Shown here piece after piece: positions 8,218 through 15,478 of a stretch of 64,000 nucleotides of DNA (position 1 is the first letter of the stretch; every line of letters starts with the position of its first letter). The DNA comes from Bradyrhizobium sp. LTSP849 (GTDB taxonomy: Bacteria; Pseudomonadota; Alphaproteobacteria; Rhizobiales; Xanthobacteraceae), in the NCBI RefSeq assembly GCF_000938255.1, contig NZ_JYMR01000017.1, positions 1-64,000 on the forward strand, written 5' to 3'. The notes under the pieces are model-generated. The model saw only the letters and a program-made list of their open reading frames with translations, did not search any database and was not told the DNA's origin. A program made the position numbers and the translations under genes.

Positions 8218-8292
8218 TGGCGCTCCCTAGCGGAATCGAACCGCTCTCTCCACCGTGAAAGGGTGGCGTCCTAACCGATAGACGAAGGGAGC
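8218..8292 (-). tRNA. tRNA-Glu (anticodon TTC)
   Basis: On the minus strand the acceptor stem GCTCCCT pairs with AGGGAGC. The anticodon arm is GCCACCC-TTTCAC-GGTGG with anticodon TTC, the T arm contains GGTTCGATTCC, and CCA is encoded (8218-8220). Length is 75 nt with all stems intact. It is convergent with the FkbM gene. No integrase or att-like repeat is seen beside it. Confidence 0.95.
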
Positions 8293-8517
8293 TAACACAA
8301 GGCCCCGCCGCTTTTCGCGGCACGACCGCCGGCCGCACGAGTCGTGCCGGGCGGCCACGGCGGGCGAACGTATAGTGGCCTTTGGGCCGGTCGGCAAGCC
8401 GTTCGGAACGGTCTTTTCGTCCCCCGGTGGACAGCCGCCCCGGGATCATTCGGGAGCCGATTTCAACCGTTTCTTAGGGTTCCCTGAGATAGCGCTGGAG
8501 CGGGAGATTTTAAGCCG

Positions 8518-8772
8518 ATGCCACAGCCCAAGAAGCGCGCAGCCCGCAAACTGCTGTCGCGGCATGCCTGGATCACCCTCGAGGGTGGATTCGCGGCGCG
8601 GCATTGCCTGGTCCAGGACATCTCGAGCACGGGCGCGAAGATCACGACGGACGAGGATGCGACCCAGCTTCCCGGCGTGATCCGGATGGCCTTCTCGCGG
8701 GATGCGCGGACCGGGCGGAGCTGCCAGGTGATCTGGCGCCGCGGTAAATCGGCCGGCATCAAGTTCCTCTGA
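8518..8772 (+). CDS. PilZ domain protein (84 aa)
   Basis: A single compact PilZ domain: R-K-L-L-S-R-H near the N terminus resembles the RxxxR c-di-GMP motif, VQDISSTGAKI resembles (D/N)xSxxG, and the fold closes with CQVIWRRGKSAGIKF. It probably binds c-di-GMP or is a degenerate PilZ adaptor. Length is typical of stand-alone PilZ proteins in Bradyrhizobium-like genomes. GGGAG lies upstream of the ATG. The target is unknown, and it is followed by two small envelope ORFs. Confidence 0.85.
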   Translation: MPQPKKRAARKLLSRHAWITLEGGFAARHCLVQDISSTGAKITTDEDATQLPGVIRMAFSRDARTGRSCQVIWRRGKSAGIKFL

Positions 8773-8819
8773 GGCGGCCCCGGATGGCGCCTGACGCGGG
8801 TCCGGGCTACAACGCGAGG

Positions 8820-9065
8820 ATGCGCGCCACCGTCCTCCTTCTCGTCTCCATCGCAGCGACAACCGCGGCAACGGCCGAGACCTTGCGCCTGCCTCCCGCC
8901 GAGCCGCCGCAGGCCGGCAAGACCCTGCCGCTGAAGGGCACCTCCGGGTCCGCGAAGGCCGGCTCCTGCGCCTCCTATGGCCGTGGCTTCACCTGGGTCG
9001 AGGCCACCGGGACCTGCGTGAAGATCGGCGGCTCAATCAGCGTCGACGCCGCGGTCCGGCGCTAG
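8820..9065 (+). CDS. Small exported protein resembling a porin N-terminal segment
   Basis: Encodes 81 aa from the ATG at 8820, chosen because it places a standard signal peptide (MRATVLLLVSIAATTAATA) at the N terminus; an ATG at 8784 would add 12 residues. The mature part ends with CASYGRGFTWVEATGTCVKIGGSISVD, which resembles the C-x-x-Y-G-x-G-F...T-x-T-C-x-K-I-G-G start of rhizobial Omp2-type porins, but the beta-barrel is absent. It may be a separate small periplasmic family or a relic. Two cysteines could form a disulfide. Confidence 0.65.
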   Translation: MRATVLLLVSIAATTAATAETLRLPPAEPPQAGKTLPLKGTSGSAKAGSCASYGRGFTWVEATGTCVKIGGSISVDAAVRR

Positions 9066-9071
9066 CGCCTC

Positions 9072-9239
9072 ATGTCGCCGGATCTGCTGCGGCTCGATCT
9101 CGTCGTCCCCGTGCTGATGTATTGCGCCCTGCTGTGGTGGGTCGGACGCGGCCTGAGCTGGACGGCGCGGCTTGCGACGGCCGCGGTCACGCTCGTGCTG
9201 ATCATCTGCGTGCTGCTGGTCGAGCGCGGCTGGCGCTAG
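9072..9239 (+). CDS. 55-aa membrane protein, unknown
   Basis: A 56-codon ORF starting 7 nt after the preceding stop. It encodes MSPDLLRLDLVVPVLMYCAL at the N terminus and ends VLLVERGWR. Two hydrophobic helices (about 9-24 and 33-50) are separated by a short basic loop, so it is predicted to be an inner-membrane hairpin. No family is recognised. Close spacing suggests cotranscription with the small exported protein. Confidence is limited by length. Confidence 0.45.
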   Translation: MSPDLLRLDLVVPVLMYCALLWWVGRGLSWTARLATAAVTLVLIICVLLVERGWR

Positions 9240-9266
9240 AGCCCCAAGACGGCGCGGCCGAATTCT

Positions 9267-10280
9267 TCAGGTCGTCGTCAAAACCTCACGTCGCCGATCG
9301 CGCCATTTTTTGCCCATCGCGATGAACGGCCTTTCGATGAACCGCCAGGACATCCACGCCATCGGCGTGGTCAACAGCACGCCGAGAACAATGCTCAGCA
9401 TGATCGACAGCATGGGCCAGCCGTCGATGGTGCAGATGCGGACCGCAATGCTCAAACCGATCATGTGGAGGAGATAGAAGCTGTAGGATATCCGGCCGTA
9501 GAAGCTGATCACCGGCTGATCCAGGAAACGGAAGCCGCGCTGCGGCGCCCCAAACGCAATCAGCGCGACGAGCAGGCCGGATGAACACGCTTCGAGCAAG
9601 ATGATCGGAGCGGTTTGCTTTTGCAGACCGCAATAGAGGAACACCGCGCAGGCTACGGCGGCCACCATTATCTGCCGGCGGCCGATGGCTTCCACGAGGC
9701 CGCGTCCCGAGAAGTGAAGCGCCACGCCAAGCACGAAGGCATGAAGTGGCGCAAGGTTGGCGTAGCCTCCAAGCAAATGCGCATATGGACCGACAAACGA
9801 AAGTCCGAACAGAATAACGATCAACGGGATCAGCGAGCGCGGGCCAAATTGCCGGCCGGCCAGAAAGCTCAGAATGATGACCGGCGTCGCGAAACACTCC
9901 ACAGTCATCGACCACATCGGCCCGTTGATGTCATGTTTGATCATCAGGGCGTTCAATGCGACGTTGAGGGGCGAAAAATCCGGCTCGAAGCCGAGATGAA
10001 AGCCGAACCCCTCATGGAGCACGGTCAACAGCAACACAGTCGCAATCGCTGCTGGAAACAGCCGGAAAAGCCGGTGGCGCAGGAATGCGACGATGTTGTC
10101 GTTCCGGTCCAGCGACCGCGCCAGCACGAAGCCGCTCAACACGAAGAAGAGCACCACCGGCGCCATGCCCGTGACGTATGTGTCCGTGAACTGCCCGAAT
10201 GCGTGATAGCCGACCACAGAGACCGCGGCGAGGCCACGCAATGACTCAAGTTTCGGCAGGAATTCGAGTTTCTGAACCAC
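9267..10280 (-). CDS. Acyltransferase 3 family membrane protein (OafA/YrhL-like)
   Basis: Encodes 337 aa from the GTG at 10280, preceded by AGGA; the frame stays open further upstream, but that extension lacks any membrane or family character. The N terminus carries the family signature KLESLRGLAAVSVVGYHAFGQF, with the catalytic-type R and H, then VLFFVLSGFVLARSL. About ten hydrophobic helices follow, ending with FIERPFIAMGKKWRDRRRE. Such proteins O-acylate sugars or other surface molecules using acyl-CoA on the cytoplasmic side. No polysaccharide cluster is adjacent, so the acceptor is unknown. Confidence 0.85.
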   Translation of the reverse strand: MVQKLEFLPKLESLRGLAAVSVVGYHAFGQFTDTYVTGMAPVVLFFVLSGFVLARSLDRNDNIVAFLRHRLFRLFPAAIATVLLLTVLHEGFGFHLGFEPDFSPLNVALNALMIKHDINGPMWSMTVECFATPVIILSFLAGRQFGPRSLIPLIVILFGLSFVGPYAHLLGGYANLAPLHAFVLGVALHFSGRGLVEAIGRRQIMVAAVACAVFLYCGLQKQTAPIILLEACSSGLLVALIAFGAPQRGFRFLDQPVISFYGRISYSFYLLHMIGLSIAVRICTIDGWPMLSIMLSIVLGVLLTTPMAWMSWRFIERPFIAMGKKWRDRRREVLTTT

Positions 10281-10513
10281 GGTCGTCCTGATCTCCAAAA
10301 ATTGGATAGAGGCTTTGGGCCCGCAAGTAAATTCTGCATCCTCGCGAAGCGGGATGCGGAGGGAGGCCGGGTCTCCCCGCAAAATCCACCGCCCCGGCAT
10401 GAACCTCCCTCCCCCTCGCCTCCGACAAACGTCCGAAGGGGAACCGCGACGCGCGGGACCTAGAGGCCGTGGCTGGCGCGACGGCGTCACGGATGTTGAA
10501 AGACGACAGCCCC

Positions 10514-11221
10514 ATGGAGCAGCGGGAATCCACCTCGGACGGCCAGTCCGGCGCCCCACCGACCATGCCGGTGGCGCCGCCCTGGCTGCGCCACACGACA
10601 CACCATCCGCCGGAACGACGCGCCAGGATGCTGGATCACATGGCACGCGCCCGATCCGCGCCGCAGCCCCAGGCCGCGACATCGTCGGTCGCCGCGGAAC
10701 CGTCAGACAAAGGCGCCAAGGAATATGTGGCCCACTTCATCGCCCGCATGATCCTGTTCGGACTCATCGGGCTCGTCTTCCAATCGCGCTTCCCGCTCTA
10801 TCTCGGCGCCTTTTTCTTCCTCACCGACGGCGCGTTCGTCGAATGGGTGCTGCGCAAGGCGGGCATCCGGTTCGAGCCCGACGCGATCGGCCCCGATCTC
10901 GTCAGATGCTTCGTATCCTGGTTCGGATGGGGAACGCTGCTCGCGTCCTGGAAAGCCTCCGCGCCGGTCTGGCTGATGCCATGGATGCCCCCGAACGGGT
11001 CGTGGTCCTTCATCGGCGCTACCGCCCTCATGCTCGCCAGCGTCGAAGCCATCGCGTCCGTGATCATGCGGCGCGTTCTGCCGTGGTTCGGGCTGAGGAT
11101 CAGGCCGGACAGCCTGGTATGGACACCGATCCAGCTCCTCGTCGGCCTTGGCCTCCTCGCTCCCCTGATCCTCTTCGACTATTCGACGTCCACCATCACG
11201 CGATGGCTCGCGGGTCTTTGA
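10514..11221 (+). CDS. Hypothetical membrane protein
   Basis: Encodes about 235 aa. The first 70 residues are Pro/Ala/Arg-rich and probably disordered, followed by four hydrophobic segments (around FIARMILFGLIGLVF, FPLYLGAFFFLTDGAFV, FIGATALMLASVEAIASVI and LLVGLGLLAPLILF). No conserved domain is recognised. The start is uncertain: in-frame GTG at 10469, ATG at 10493, 10514 and 10628 are possible and none has a clear ribosome site. The gene diverges from the acyltransferase across about 230 bp in which no clear signal is seen. Confidence 0.6.
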   Translation: MEQRESTSDGQSGAPPTMPVAPPWLRHTTHHPPERRARMLDHMARARSAPQPQAATSSVAAEPSDKGAKEYVAHFIARMILFGLIGLVFQSRFPLYLGAFFFLTDGAFVEWVLRKAGIRFEPDAIGPDLVRCFVSWFGWGTLLASWKASAPVWLMPWMPPNGSWSFIGATALMLASVEAIASVIMRRVLPWFGLRIRPDSLVWTPIQLLVGLGLLAPLILFDYSTSTITRWLAGL

Positions 11222-11352
11222 GCGATCGTTCAGCGCACCCAACCAACGCGCTGTCAGGTCTCCGTAAGCCGCTACCGCTAGCCTCGAACGAACCGATTCT
11301 CGAAAGACCGGCCTGGCCGAAAAGCGCAGGGTGCTGGCATGCGCGGTGACAA

Positions 11353-11559
11353 ATGAGCCGTTTGGAGCCGCAGCAGTTGCGACAGATTGCGATCGTGTCG
11401 CGCGCGCTGGCACGACAGGACGGCATCGACTACGGCCAGACCTCCAGGCGTGAACGCCATCAGTACCGCCGCGAAGCGGTCATCACGCTGCTCGGCAACT
11501 GGACGCTCGACGACATCCGCCGCGCTGACGGCGTCATCGACAATTGCAGGGACGGCTAA
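11353..11559 (+). CDS. Small hypothetical protein (68 aa)
   Basis: Encodes a 68-aa mainly helical, charged protein beginning MSRLEPQQLRQIAIVSRALA and ending with a TLDDIRRADGVIDNC segment. There is no signal peptide and no recognised domain. Codon usage and third-position GC look like neighbouring genes, and no competing frame is better, so it is probably a real soluble protein. It lies alone between the membrane protein and the PilZ gene. Confidence 0.5.
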   Translation: MSRLEPQQLRQIAIVSRALARQDGIDYGQTSRRERHQYRREAVITLLGNWTLDDIRRADGVIDNCRDG

Positions 11560-11747
11560 GCGACGAGCCGTCGCTTGCAGTGATGCGACCAGAGAGCGTG
11601 CATCTCGCGAAGGCACCTGCCTCAGGTTACTATCGATCATCGCATTTACCGAAAATTTACCCCTGCTCCTGAATGCGGGTGTCATTTGCTTAGAATTTGA
11701 TCGCTACCGTGGAATTACGGAAACAATCCAAAACACGATCGGCGCTC

Positions 11748-12374
11748 ATGTCCGTCTCCGAATTCCTCAGGCAGCGTGCAGTGGACGTCACGGTGAGCGG
11801 CAGCTACTCGCTGCATCGCTGGTACGATTGCGAGGGCAAGCTCCGCACCTTCGCCTGCCGGACCAAGCGCGTCTCGCCGTTCCGCATGATCGTGGACGTG
11901 CCGGTCGTCGGCAAGGTCGGCGAGCGCGTGACCTCCTATTTTCAGGACTTTGGCGAATTCGAGTGCACGATCAGCGCGACGCTGAAATCGGGCTTCCTGA
12001 TGGAGCTCGACATGACCCGTGCGCGCCGCGCCTGGATGTCGGAAAAGCTGACCTGGCTCGAGAAAAAGCAGAAGGACGCCAGCATCGAAGATCTCCGCCG
12101 CGACGCGCGGTTCGTGCCGCAGGCCTCGCATACGTTCCTAACGCTCGCCGACGGCGGCAGCCACCCCTGCTTCATCATCGACGTCTCCACGGCCGGGGTC
12201 GCGATATCCTGCGAATACGACCCTCCGATCGGAACGCCGCTCGCGGTCGGCGCCTGCGTCGGGCGCGTCATCCGGAAATTTGCCAACGGCTTTGCGGTCA
12301 AATTTGCCGAAAAGCTGCAGCGGGACGACCTCGTCCGCCTGATCGTGCGCTCGGCGGTGCCGCAACCGGCCTGA
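11748..12374 (+). CDS. PilZ-domain protein (two-domain)
   Basis: Encodes 208 aa from the ATG at 11748; earlier in-frame TTG (11697) and GTG (11709) codons are possible. The first half (about 15-90) is a PilZ-like barrel (TFACRTKRVSPFRMIVDVPVVGKVGERV). The second (about 110-205) is a clearer PilZ domain with RRDARF at its start, CFIIDVSTAGVAISC and a GRVIRKFANGFAVKF closing strand. It probably senses c-di-GMP or is a structural paralogue. It is unlinked to motility or cellulose genes here. Confidence 0.8.
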   Translation: MSVSEFLRQRAVDVTVSGSYSLHRWYDCEGKLRTFACRTKRVSPFRMIVDVPVVGKVGERVTSYFQDFGEFECTISATLKSGFLMELDMTRARRAWMSEKLTWLEKKQKDASIEDLRRDARFVPQASHTFLTLADGGSHPCFIIDVSTAGVAISCEYDPPIGTPLAVGACVGRVIRKFANGFAVKFAEKLQRDDLVRLIVRSAVPQPA

Positions 12375-12486
12375 GGCCGCCTTGCCTCCGCATCGCTGCC
12401 CTATCGCGGCCCCATTGCGGGATCAGCTTTTTAAGGTCTGCGCCTTGTGCCAGACTTCATTTGCAGACTTGCGATCGGGGGACCGA

Positions 12487-12747
12487 ATGGCAGTCGACAA
12501 GATCAGAGTCGATAAGATCACCTGGGACAGGGTCGGCCGGGTCACCGAGCCCGGACGCTACATGTACACGTTCGGCTGGCTCACCATCACCGCCGGCGAC
12601 CTCGCGATCTGGCAGCAATACCCGCAGGCGGCGTTCACGTTACTCGGACAGCATGCTGTGCCGAATGACGCGGCCGCAGGCGAGGAATTCCATCTCGGCG
12701 CCTTCGACGTCGCGCCCGATGCCCGGCCGCCCTTCACGACCCATTGA
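12487..12747 (+). CDS. Hypothetical protein (86 aa)
   Basis: The ATG at 12487 follows a strong GGGGGA ribosome site and was chosen over the open frame upstream. The product begins MAVDKIRVDKITWDRVGRVT and includes MYTFGWLTITAGDLAIWQQYP; it looks soluble, with no signal peptide. No family is recognised. It is transcribed alone; a GC-rich inverted repeat (CGCGGGCCCGCG, about 12758-12769) follows just after its stop. Confidence 0.6.
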   Translation: MAVDKIRVDKITWDRVGRVTEPGRYMYTFGWLTITAGDLAIWQQYPQAAFTLLGQHAVPNDAAAGEEFHLGAFDVAPDARPPFTTH

Positions 12748-12877
12748 GAGCTATATCCCGCGGGCCCGCGGCCGGGCCGATTCGAGCCGCCGCAACCGGC
12801 GTTTCGCGTAAGAAGCTGTTGCGCCAAGCGCAGAACAGCGCGGGAACGCGTGGCACGCCGGTTGCTTGATCAGCGGC

Positions 12878-13033
12878 ATGACCCATCTCGCCGCTGCCGA
12901 CCAAACCTTCCTGTTGCTGGTGATCGCCTTCTGCCTGGGCTCATGCCTGATCCGCGCCTTCTGGGAGCTGGAACAGGCCCGCGCCCGACGTCGCGCCCCG
13001 TCGCCCCGCCGGCGGACAACGATGCGTGACTAG
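12878..13033 (+). CDS. Possible 51-aa membrane peptide
   Basis: Encodes 51 aa: a hydrophobic helix (about residues 9-27, FLLLVIAFCLGSCLIRAF) then a strongly basic Arg-rich tail ending RRRTTMRD. The topology is plausible for a small inner-membrane protein, but no ribosome site is evident and no family is recognised. The roughly 170 bases to the next gene show nothing else clear. Confidence 0.35.
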   Translation: MTHLAAADQTFLLLVIAFCLGSCLIRAFWELEQARARRRAPSPRRRTTMRD

Positions 13034-13207
13034 GCCAATGCGCTAGCCCGCGCGTTGTCGAGGCATCGGCAACTCCGCCTCTGGACTTGCGGCCAGGACA
13101 CGTGCATCGTGAATCGAAGAAACCTTCATATTCCTTTGATCTAACTCACTAATCGCGACCTGCTATGGGCACGCGGTTGTTGCCGTTGATATCGAACAGG
13201 TTCATTC

Positions 13208-13471
13208 ATGCGGTTGATTACGCTCATACTTCTGACCTCGGCGATGAGCGGAGCCGCGTTGGCCCAGACCCCGGAATGCCGAACGATTGCCGAGCCCGCG
13301 ACGCGGCTCGCCTGCTATGACAAGGCGACCCCGCCCCTTGCCGCCGCAACGGCACCGAAACGGGCCGCTACGGCGAAGTCGCAGACCGACCCCGAGAAGT
13401 CCGTGGGATCGCAGAGTGCCGAGGATGCGCTGGTCACCGCGCGGATGAACGGAATCTGTCGCGGTTGTTAA
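13208..13471 (+). CDS. Small exported protein with C-terminal ICRGC tail
   Basis: Encodes 87 aa. The signal peptide is MRLITLILLTSAMSGAALAQ. The mature part has C-x-T-I-x-E-P-x-T-R-L-A-C-Y-D-K-A, a Cys-pair motif seen in many proteobacterial envelope proteins, then an Ala/Lys/Ser-rich linker and the end MNGICRGC. The last five residues match those of the protein at 16623-16874, although the rest differs. Four cysteines suggest two periplasmic disulfides. The function is unknown. Confidence 0.7.
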   Translation: MRLITLILLTSAMSGAALAQTPECRTIAEPATRLACYDKATPPLAAATAPKRAATAKSQTDPEKSVGSQSAEDALVTARMNGICRGC

Positions 13472-13553
13472 GCGACGCGACAGCAAGCGCATGACACATG
13501 GTCGCATTGGTTGAAGTGGATAAGCTGGCCAAGGAAACCTATTTTCGACGCCG

Positions 13554-14594
13554 ATGTACCTGATTGAAGCGTTACCCACCGTCATCGGAACGGCCGCCAT
13601 CGCCCCGGCGCTGCTGATGCTATGGCTTGTCATCGCCGCCGAGGAACGCCCGGGCCCGCCGACCCAGGTCTGGACCGCGTTCCTGCTCGGCGCGGCCAGC
13701 ATTTCGCTGCTGGGTCTCGCCCGCGCTCCTTTCGCCAGGATGGTTGCCGCGCCCGACAATCCCTGGGCGGAGCTCGCCATGCATTCGATCTTCGGGGTCG
13801 CGCTGCCCGAGGAAGCCGTGAAGGTGATCGCTATCGTCCTGGTCTCCTCGACCAAGCGACGGACCTTCGCCAATCCGATGGACACGGTGGTCTATGGCGC
13901 CGCTGTCGGCCTTGGCTTCGCGGCCTACGAGAACCTCGCTTACCTGGTGCAGCATGCAGAGATGTGGCGGTCGCTCGCGGCCCTGCGCAGCGTGCTCACC
14001 GTGCCGTTCCACGGCGCACTCGGCATCATCGCCGGCGCTTATCTCACGATCGCACGTGCCGGCACGGCGCTGGGTGCCAACCGCCATCACCGCGACTGGG
14101 CCCGTCTCTCCAGCCGGCTGCTGATGTTGGCGGGCCCGCTCGCCCTGCATTCGGCCTTCGACTTCCCGCTGCTCACGCTTCAGCGCATGCCGGATCTCGA
14201 TCCCAGCTTGCGGATGTGGCTGGGCGCCGCCAGCCTCCTGATCGGCTTCAGCTCGATCGCCTTCGCCATCCGGCTGGTGCGGCGCGTCGCGCGCCATCAT
14301 GCGCCGCGGACCGACGTCGCGCGGGAGCGGCTCAGCCAGTTGCGCCGGATGTGGGCGCTGCTGCTGGCCGGCGGCGGCGTAGGCTTTCTCGGCCTTGCCT
14401 TCGTGCTGACCTCGATCCACCACTGGCTCATCAATCCCGAGCGCAATTTGACGCTGGCGCTGATCCCGATCGGCCTCACCTCGATCCTGCTCGGCATCGC
14501 GCTTCTGATCGTCACAACCGCGATCTACGTTCTCGGTCGCAACCGCATCCGCACCAGCGGGGAAGGTTTTTCGTCAGCGCACGGTGGCGGTTGA
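13554..14594 (+). CDS. PrsW-family glutamic-type intramembrane protease
   Basis: Encodes 346 aa with about eight to nine transmembrane helices. All four PrsW motifs are present in order: Glu86-Glu87-Ala-Val-Lys90 (EExxK), Glu126-Asn127 in FAAYENLAYL, His153 in HGALG, and His199-x3-Asp203 (HSAFD). These are the catalytic residues of the CPBP/PrsW superfamily. Bacillus PrsW performs site-1 cleavage of anti-sigma RsiW; no anti-sigma gene is adjacent here, so the substrate is unknown. The C-terminal 100 residues add three hydrophobic segments of unknown role. Confidence 0.88.
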   Translation: MYLIEALPTVIGTAAIAPALLMLWLVIAAEERPGPPTQVWTAFLLGAASISLLGLARAPFARMVAAPDNPWAELAMHSIFGVALPEEAVKVIAIVLVSSTKRRTFANPMDTVVYGAAVGLGFAAYENLAYLVQHAEMWRSLAALRSVLTVPFHGALGIIAGAYLTIARAGTALGANRHHRDWARLSSRLLMLAGPLALHSAFDFPLLTLQRMPDLDPSLRMWLGAASLLIGFSSIAFAIRLVRRVARHHAPRTDVARERLSQLRRMWALLLAGGGVGFLGLAFVLTSIHHWLINPERNLTLALIPIGLTSILLGIALLIVTTAIYVLGRNRIRTSGEGFSSAHGGG

Positions 14595-14668
14595 GCCGCG
14601 GGATGGTAAGCGCGGTACGCGCATACTAGATTGAGCCGCATCCGCTTCCCGCGACGTGAGAGGCCACC

Positions 14669-15247
14669 ATGACATCGCCCGAGGATTTTTCACGGCTGCA
14701 ATCCGCCATGAGCCAGACGGTGAAGGCGCATTGGAAGGCCTTTCTGTTCGAAGGCATTCTGCTCGCCGTTCTCGGCATTGCCGCGCTGATCCTGCCGCCG
14801 CTCGCGAGCCTTGCGATCACGATCTTCCTCGGCTGGATGTTTCTGATCAGCGGCATCGGCGGACTGATCGTGACCTACTGGGCCCGCAGCACGCCGGGCT
14901 TCTGGTGGTCGCTGATTTCGGCTGCGTTGGCCGTATTTGCCGGCATGCTGCTGCTGGCGCGGCCGATGCAAGCCGTGCTGACGCTGACCATCGTGCTCGG
15001 TGCCTATTTCCTCGCCGAGGGCGTCGCCACCATCATGTATGCGCTGGAGCACCGCCGCGAGCTCAGCGGCCGCTGGTCGTGGCTGCTGATCTCGGGCCTT
15101 GTCGACATCGCGATCTCGTTCATGGTGATCACCGGACTGCCGAGCACGGGGGAATGGGCCATCGGAGTCCTCGTCGGCATCAACCTTTTGTTCGGCGGCG
15201 CCACACTGATCGGGATGGCCTTGGCGGCACGCAACAGCAACAGTTGA
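14669..15247 (+). CDS. HdeD-family (DUF308) acid-resistance membrane protein
   Basis: Encodes 192 aa with six transmembrane helices in the paired-repeat arrangement of HdeD. The first helix pair carries LAVLGIAALILPPLASLAITIFLGW, and the second repeat is ILGxYFLAEG-like (TIVLGAYFLAEGVATIMYAL). E. coli HdeD supports acid resistance at high cell density; the role here is inferred from family only. GAGAGG lies upstream of the ATG. The stop is followed after 34 bp by the promoter of the aroG leader. Confidence 0.85.
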   Translation: MTSPEDFSRLQSAMSQTVKAHWKAFLFEGILLAVLGIAALILPPLASLAITIFLGWMFLISGIGGLIVTYWARSTPGFWWSLISAALAVFAGMLLLARPMQAVLTLTIVLGAYFLAEGVATIMYALEHRRELSGRWSWLLISGLVDIAISFMVITGLPSTGEWAIGVLVGINLLFGGATLIGMALAARNSNS

Positions 15248-15280
15248 GGCGCCTCGTCGCGCCCAGTGCTGTTTTGGGGG

Positions 15281-15309
15281 GTGACAACCCGCCAATGGGA
15301 CGCTATATG
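15281..15309 (+). promoter_or_regulatory. Predicted sigma70-type promoter of the aroG leader
   Basis: GTGACA (15281-15286, 5 of 6 to consensus), a 17-bp spacer, then TATATG (15304-15309). Initiation about 7 nt downstream falls at 15316-15317, which is the A of the leader-peptide ATG, so the transcript would be leaderless. Confidence 0.65.
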
Positions 15310-15316
15310 ACGCTGT

Positions 15317-15394
15317 ATGATCACCGTCGCCACCAGCTATTGGTACTTTAGCTACGACAGCTCGCTGGCGGCAGGAGGATCGCGCTCAATCTAA
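15317..15394 (+). CDS. Leader peptide of the DAHP synthase gene (aromatic codons)
   Basis: A 25-codon ORF: MITVATS, then Tyr8-Trp9-Tyr10-Phe11-Ser12-Tyr13, then a Gly/Ser tail and TAA. Five aromatic residues in six codons upstream of an aromatic-biosynthesis gene is the mark of an attenuation leader peptide. There is no Shine-Dalgarno, but the predicted transcription start coincides with the ATG; I recall that the trpE(G) leader of Sinorhizobium meliloti is also reported to begin at its AUG. An overlapping alternative ORF (ATG 15307) has no aromatic run. Confidence 0.75.
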   Translation: MITVATSYWYFSYDSSLAAGGSRSI

Positions 15395-15442
15395 AACATT
15401 GAAGCAAACGTCCGAACAGCCGCCAGACCTGGCGGCTTTTTT
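15329..15442 (+). promoter_or_regulatory. Transcription attenuator upstream of aroG
   Basis: Four mutually exclusive segments can be read. Segment 1 (15329-15337, GCCACCAGC) pairs 8 of 9 with segment 2 (15364-15372, GCTGGCGGC). Segment 2 pairs perfectly over 8 nt with segment 3 (15419-15426, GCCGCCAG). Segment 3 pairs with segment 4 (15429-15436) to form the terminator. A ribosome stalled at Tyr8-Tyr13 (15338-15355) covers segment 1 and leaves segment 2 free to form the antiterminator; one reaching the stop at 15392 covers segment 2 and lets the terminator form. Confidence 0.75.
15418..15442 (+). terminator. Intrinsic terminator of the aroG attenuator
   Basis: Stem GCCGCCA (15419-15425) and TGGCGGC (15430-15436), extended by an A-U pair, with a GACC loop and TTTTTT directly after. 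It lies 37 nt before the aroG start codon, so it can only act as an attenuator for aroG. Confidence 0.88.
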
Positions 15443-15478
15443 ATTGGCCGGCAGGTTCTCAACAAACAGGAGCCCGCC

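Noticed and set aside
8218..8292. tRNA-Glu as an integration site for a genomic island
   Set aside because: No integrase and no duplicated tRNA 3' end is seen on either side in the window.
11387..12811. 474-codon open frame overlapping the PilZ gene
   Set aside because: Low-complexity Arg-rich product in another frame over recognised PilZ motifs.
15307..15351. Alternative 14-codon leader ORF (starting ATG 15307) before aroG
   Set aside because: It has only one aromatic codon and would start upstream of the predicted transcription start; the overlapping ORF at 15317 fits the attenuator far better.
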